Below are positions 61,710 to 64,000 of a stretch of DNA of 64,000 nt, piece after piece; positions within the stretch are counted from its first letter, which is position 1; every line of letters begins with the position of its first letter. Position numbers and translations under genes: made by a program. This DNA comes from Hydrocarboniclastica marina. Lineage in GTDB: Bacteria > Pseudomonadota > Gammaproteobacteria > Pseudomonadales > Oleiphilaceae. Below the pieces are notes generated by a model. That model was given only the letters and a program-made list of their open reading frames with translations, had not been told where the DNA came from and ran no database searches. The stretch lies in contig NZ_CP031093.1 in assembly GCF_004851605.1 (NCBI RefSeq), positions 3,224,692 through 3,288,691 on the forward strand, given 5' to 3'.

Positions 61710-62762
61710 ATGACCGACCTGAGCTTCTGGACCCAATCGCCGCCAGCCCCGAGCCAGGCGCGCATCAACAGCGCCCGCCAGCGACAGGATTCGCTCACCA
61801 AACCGCCGGGCTCCCTTGGCCAGCTGGAATCCCTGGCCATAGCACTATGCGGGCAACTGGACACCGAAAAACCCGCCGTAGACCGGGTTCAGATCACTGT
61901 ATTCGCCGCCGACCACGGGGTTTGCGACGAGCAGATCTCGGCGTTTCCCCAGTCGGTCACCGGGCAGATGATAGCGAACTTCGCCGCCGGCGGTGCCGCC
62001 ATCAGCGTCCTTTCCGCCGCCCTGGGCGCAGAGCTGGATGTGGTCAACCTGGGCTCGATCGGCCCGCTTGCGGAGATGCCCGGCGTCATCAACCACCGCA
62101 TCGCGGCCGGAACGGCAAACCTGGCGCGGGAACCGGCCATGAGCGAGGCGCAGCTGGTTGCAGCACTGGCGGCGGGCGATCAGGCGGCGCAACGGGCCGC
62201 TGACCGTGGAGCACAGCTCTTTATCGGCGGCGAAATGGGTATCGGCAATACGACCACAGCCGCTGCCCTGGCTTGCGCTCTGCTGGGCGCAGCACCCACC
62301 GATCTAACCGGCCCCGGAACTGGCTTGAGCAAACAGCAGGTGACCCATAAAACCGCCGTGGTCGAACGTGCATTGGCGCGCCACGGTGACAACCAGGACC
62401 CGTTCGCAGTGTTGGCGTCCCTTGGCGGGTTCGAAATCGCGGGCCTGGCGGGCGCTTTTCTGGGCTGCGCCTCGCGGGGAATTCCGGTGCTGGTGGACGG
62501 CTTTATCGCGTCGGTCGCGGCCCTGGTTGCGTGCCGCCAGCAACCTGCCCTCAGACCCTGGCTGCACTTTGCCCATCGCTCCTGCGAGCCCGGCCATAGC
62601 CGCGTCCTGGACGCGCTGGAAGCCAACCCACTGCTGGACCTGAGCATGCGCCTGGGGGAAGGCAGCGGCGCGGCGGTCGCCGTGCCCCTGCTACGGCTGG
62701 CCTGTGCGCTGCACAATGGTATGGCAAGCTTTGCCGAGGCCGGCGTAAGCGAGGGCAGCTGA
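61710..62762 (+). CDS. cobT: Nicotinate-nucleotide-dimethylbenzimidazole phosphoribosyltransferase
   Basis: About 350 residues: [57 protein letters not shown] and the end [20 protein letters not shown] with the catalytic Glu. It activates the lower ligand base for cobalamin. ATG 61710 is used since the family starts there (the open frame reaches back to 61539, inside the cbiB end). Two bases separate its stop from cobC. Confidence 0.95.
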   Translation: MTDLSFWTQSPPAPSQARINSARQRQDSLTKPPGSLGQLESLAIALCGQLDTEKPAVDRVQITVFAADHGVCDEQISAFPQSVTGQMIANFAAGGAAISVLSAALGAELDVVNLGSIGPLAEMPGVINHRIAAGTANLAREPAMSEAQLVAALAAGDQAAQRAADRGAQLFIGGEMGIGNTTTAAALACALLGAAPTDLTGPGTGLSKQQVTHKTAVVERALARHGDNQDPFAVLASLGGFEIAGLAGAFLGCASRGIPVLVDGFIASVAALVACRQQPALRPWLHFAHRSCEPGHSRVLDALEANPLLDLSMRLGEGSGAAVAVPLLRLACALHNGMASFAEAGVSEGS

Positions 62763-62763
62763 C

Positions 62764-63375
62764 ATGCCGGAACCCATTACCACCTGGTTCGACCTGATAC
62801 GCCACGGCGAACCCGAGGGCGGCCCCCTGTTTCGCGGCAGCAAGGACGACCCGCTCAGTGACAGGGGCTGGTCCCAGATGCACGCGGCGATTCAGTCAAC
62901 CGACTGCTGGGACGCTGTGCTCAGCTCGCCCCTGCAGCGGTGCCTGCGATTCGCCGAGGCCATCGCCAAGCGCGAACAGATACCCTTGTACGAAGACAAG
63001 CGCCTGCAAGAGATCGGTTTCGGCGAGTGGGAGGGCCAGACTGCCGAGGCAATCGAAAAGCACTATGGCGAGCGACTCTCACTGTTCTGGCAAGACCCTG
63101 AAGCCAATCCCCCGCCGGGCGGCGAATTGCTCAGCATGTTTCAGGGCCGTACGCTCGCCGCCTGGTTTGAGTGGCGTGACCGGCTGGCGGGAAAACGTGT
63201 ATTGCTGGTCGGCCATGGCGGCACAATACGCGTCATTCTGGGGGAGGTCTTCGGTACTTTGCGCGAGCGCACGTTCTCGGCCATTGACGTGCCCTACGCC
63301 TGCCGCAGCCGCGTGCGTCTGGATCAGTCAGAACATGGCTTGCTGAGCTGCCTGGTATCGCACGGGCTTCGCTGA
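62764..63375 (+). CDS. cobC: Alpha-ribazole phosphatase (histidine phosphatase family)
   Basis: 203 residues of a histidine-phosphatase fold: LIRHGEPEGG with the phospho-histidine, SSPLQRC, and VGHGGTIRVIL with the second His. It removes phosphate from alpha-ribazole phosphate or cobalamin phosphate. The assignment over other histidine phosphatases rests on its position just after cobT. ATG at 62764 with TGACATG overlapping region. Confidence 0.85.
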   Translation: MPEPITTWFDLIRHGEPEGGPLFRGSKDDPLSDRGWSQMHAAIQSTDCWDAVLSSPLQRCLRFAEAIAKREQIPLYEDKRLQEIGFGEWEGQTAEAIEKHYGERLSLFWQDPEANPPPGGELLSMFQGRTLAAWFEWRDRLAGKRVLLVGHGGTIRVILGEVFGTLRERTFSAIDVPYACRSRVRLDQSEHGLLSCLVSHGLR

Positions 63376-63468
63376 GGGTTTCCTGTACCGATGCCGGTAC
63401 TAGAGGTCTGCGACACCAGCGCCGACGCGGGCTCGTAGCAGCGACTTCGCTCAGCTGAGTTCCAACGC

Positions 63469-63993
63469 TTATTTCAGCTCCAGCGACAGCCCGGCAACGC
63501 TCATCACAACCCGCTTGCAACGTGCCGCCAGAGCCTGATTCAGCCACCCCAGCTGGTCGGCGAAACGACGGGTCAGCGGATCCATGCCGATAATGCCCAG
63601 CCCCACTTCGTTGCTGACAATGACCACTTTGCCGGGATAGCTCTCAAGCGCGCCCAGAAACCGCGCGCGTTCCCGGTCCAGCGTTTCCGCCCCAACGTGC
63701 AACAGATTACTGACCCACAGGCTCATGCAATCCACCAGCACATCCGGGGGCGTCGCCTGCCGCGCCAGATCGGCCAGGGCTTCACCCAGCCGCAACGGCG
63801 TTTCAAGCAAATCCCAGCTGCCCGGGCGTCGGGCCTGATGGTCGCGAATACGGGCAGCCATTTCTTCATCCCCGGCCATTGCAGTGGCGATGTAGACGAC
63901 TGCGCCGGAGCTTTGCGACACGACCTGCTCAGCCAGCGCACTCTTGCCCGACCGGACGCCGCCGAGGACCAACACGTGCTTCGTGGCAGCCAT
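63469..63993 (-). CDS. cobU: Adenosylcobinamide kinase / guanylyltransferase
   Basis: 174 residues with the P-loop VLGGVRSGKSALAE, the DCMSLWVSNLL block and the guanylylation-like segment IVSNEVGLGIIG. It phosphorylates adenosylcobinamide and adds GMP. It converges on cobC, and its upstream region lies past the window end. The 93 bases between cobC and cobU show no strong terminator. Confidence 0.93.
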   Translation of the reverse strand: MAATKHVLVLGGVRSGKSALAEQVVSQSSGAVVYIATAMAGDEEMAARIRDHQARRPGSWDLLETPLRLGEALADLARQATPPDVLVDCMSLWVSNLLHVGAETLDRERARFLGALESYPGKVVIVSNEVGLGIIGMDPLTRRFADQLGWLNQALAARCKRVVMSVAGLSLELK

Positions 63994-64000
63994 AAGATAC

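Overview
The window is a densely coded, GC-rich stretch of a gammaproteobacterial chromosome, most like a marine aerobe of the Marinobacter / Alteromonadales-Pseudomonadales type. The pointers are an Fnr/Anr-type regulator, a Zur box, sigma-54 promoters, LigE, a VPLPA-type sorting signal, a B12-riboswitch operon and a flavin monooxygenase beside a TetR regulator. The genus is inferred from gene content, not shown. I found no rRNA, tRNA, insertion sequence, prophage or CRISPR array.

Region 1 (1-21.9 kb) is a run of mostly independent genes. It holds a CASTOR/POLLUX-type ion channel cut by the window edge, a glycosyltransferase overlapping a PAP2 phosphatase, a VPLPA-CTERM protein, a Tat-exported PhoX-family protein, a periplasmic ATP-dependent DNA ligase (LigE), an Fnr-like sensor, a CAP-domain protein and a chemoreceptor. 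Next come a zinc-starvation island (FtsX-type ABC transporter, DUF3299, His-rich DUF2796 with a Zur box), a TetR/FMO pair with a truncated hydrolase, an unusual repeat-bearing PRC-barrel protein, a DUF4010 membrane protein and a beta-CASP nuclease.

Region 2 (22-33.5 kb) holds alpha-glucan phosphorylase, phosphoketolase and a P2A-type cation ATPase on the minus strand. On the plus strand a sigma-54 promoter drives a nitrate transporter translationally coupled to a fused PP2C phosphatase/Ser-Thr kinase.

Region 3 (33.5-45.3 kb) starts with a CbiM-like permease and cobS. A complete guanidine-degradation operon follows: a weak sigma-54-like promoter, a guanidine-I (ykkC) riboswitch, two carboxyguanidine deiminase subunits, guanidine (formerly 'urea') carboxylase, an ABC transporter and allophanate hydrolase.

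Region 4 (45.4-64 kb) is trxC and then a B12 locus. A promoter and a cobalamin riboswitch precede a 13-kb minus-strand operon: btuB-btuF-btuC-btuD-cbiA-cobO-cobQ-cobN-exbB/tolQ-like-DUF2149. The remaining late-pathway genes (cobD, cbiB, cobT, cobC, cobU) lie upstream. The CobN protein has an export signal and a C-terminal membrane anchor, and is overlapped by a two-gene ExbB/ExbD-like proton-channel pair. This suggests a proton-motive-force-powered periplasmic chelatase, and I rate it the most novel system in the window.
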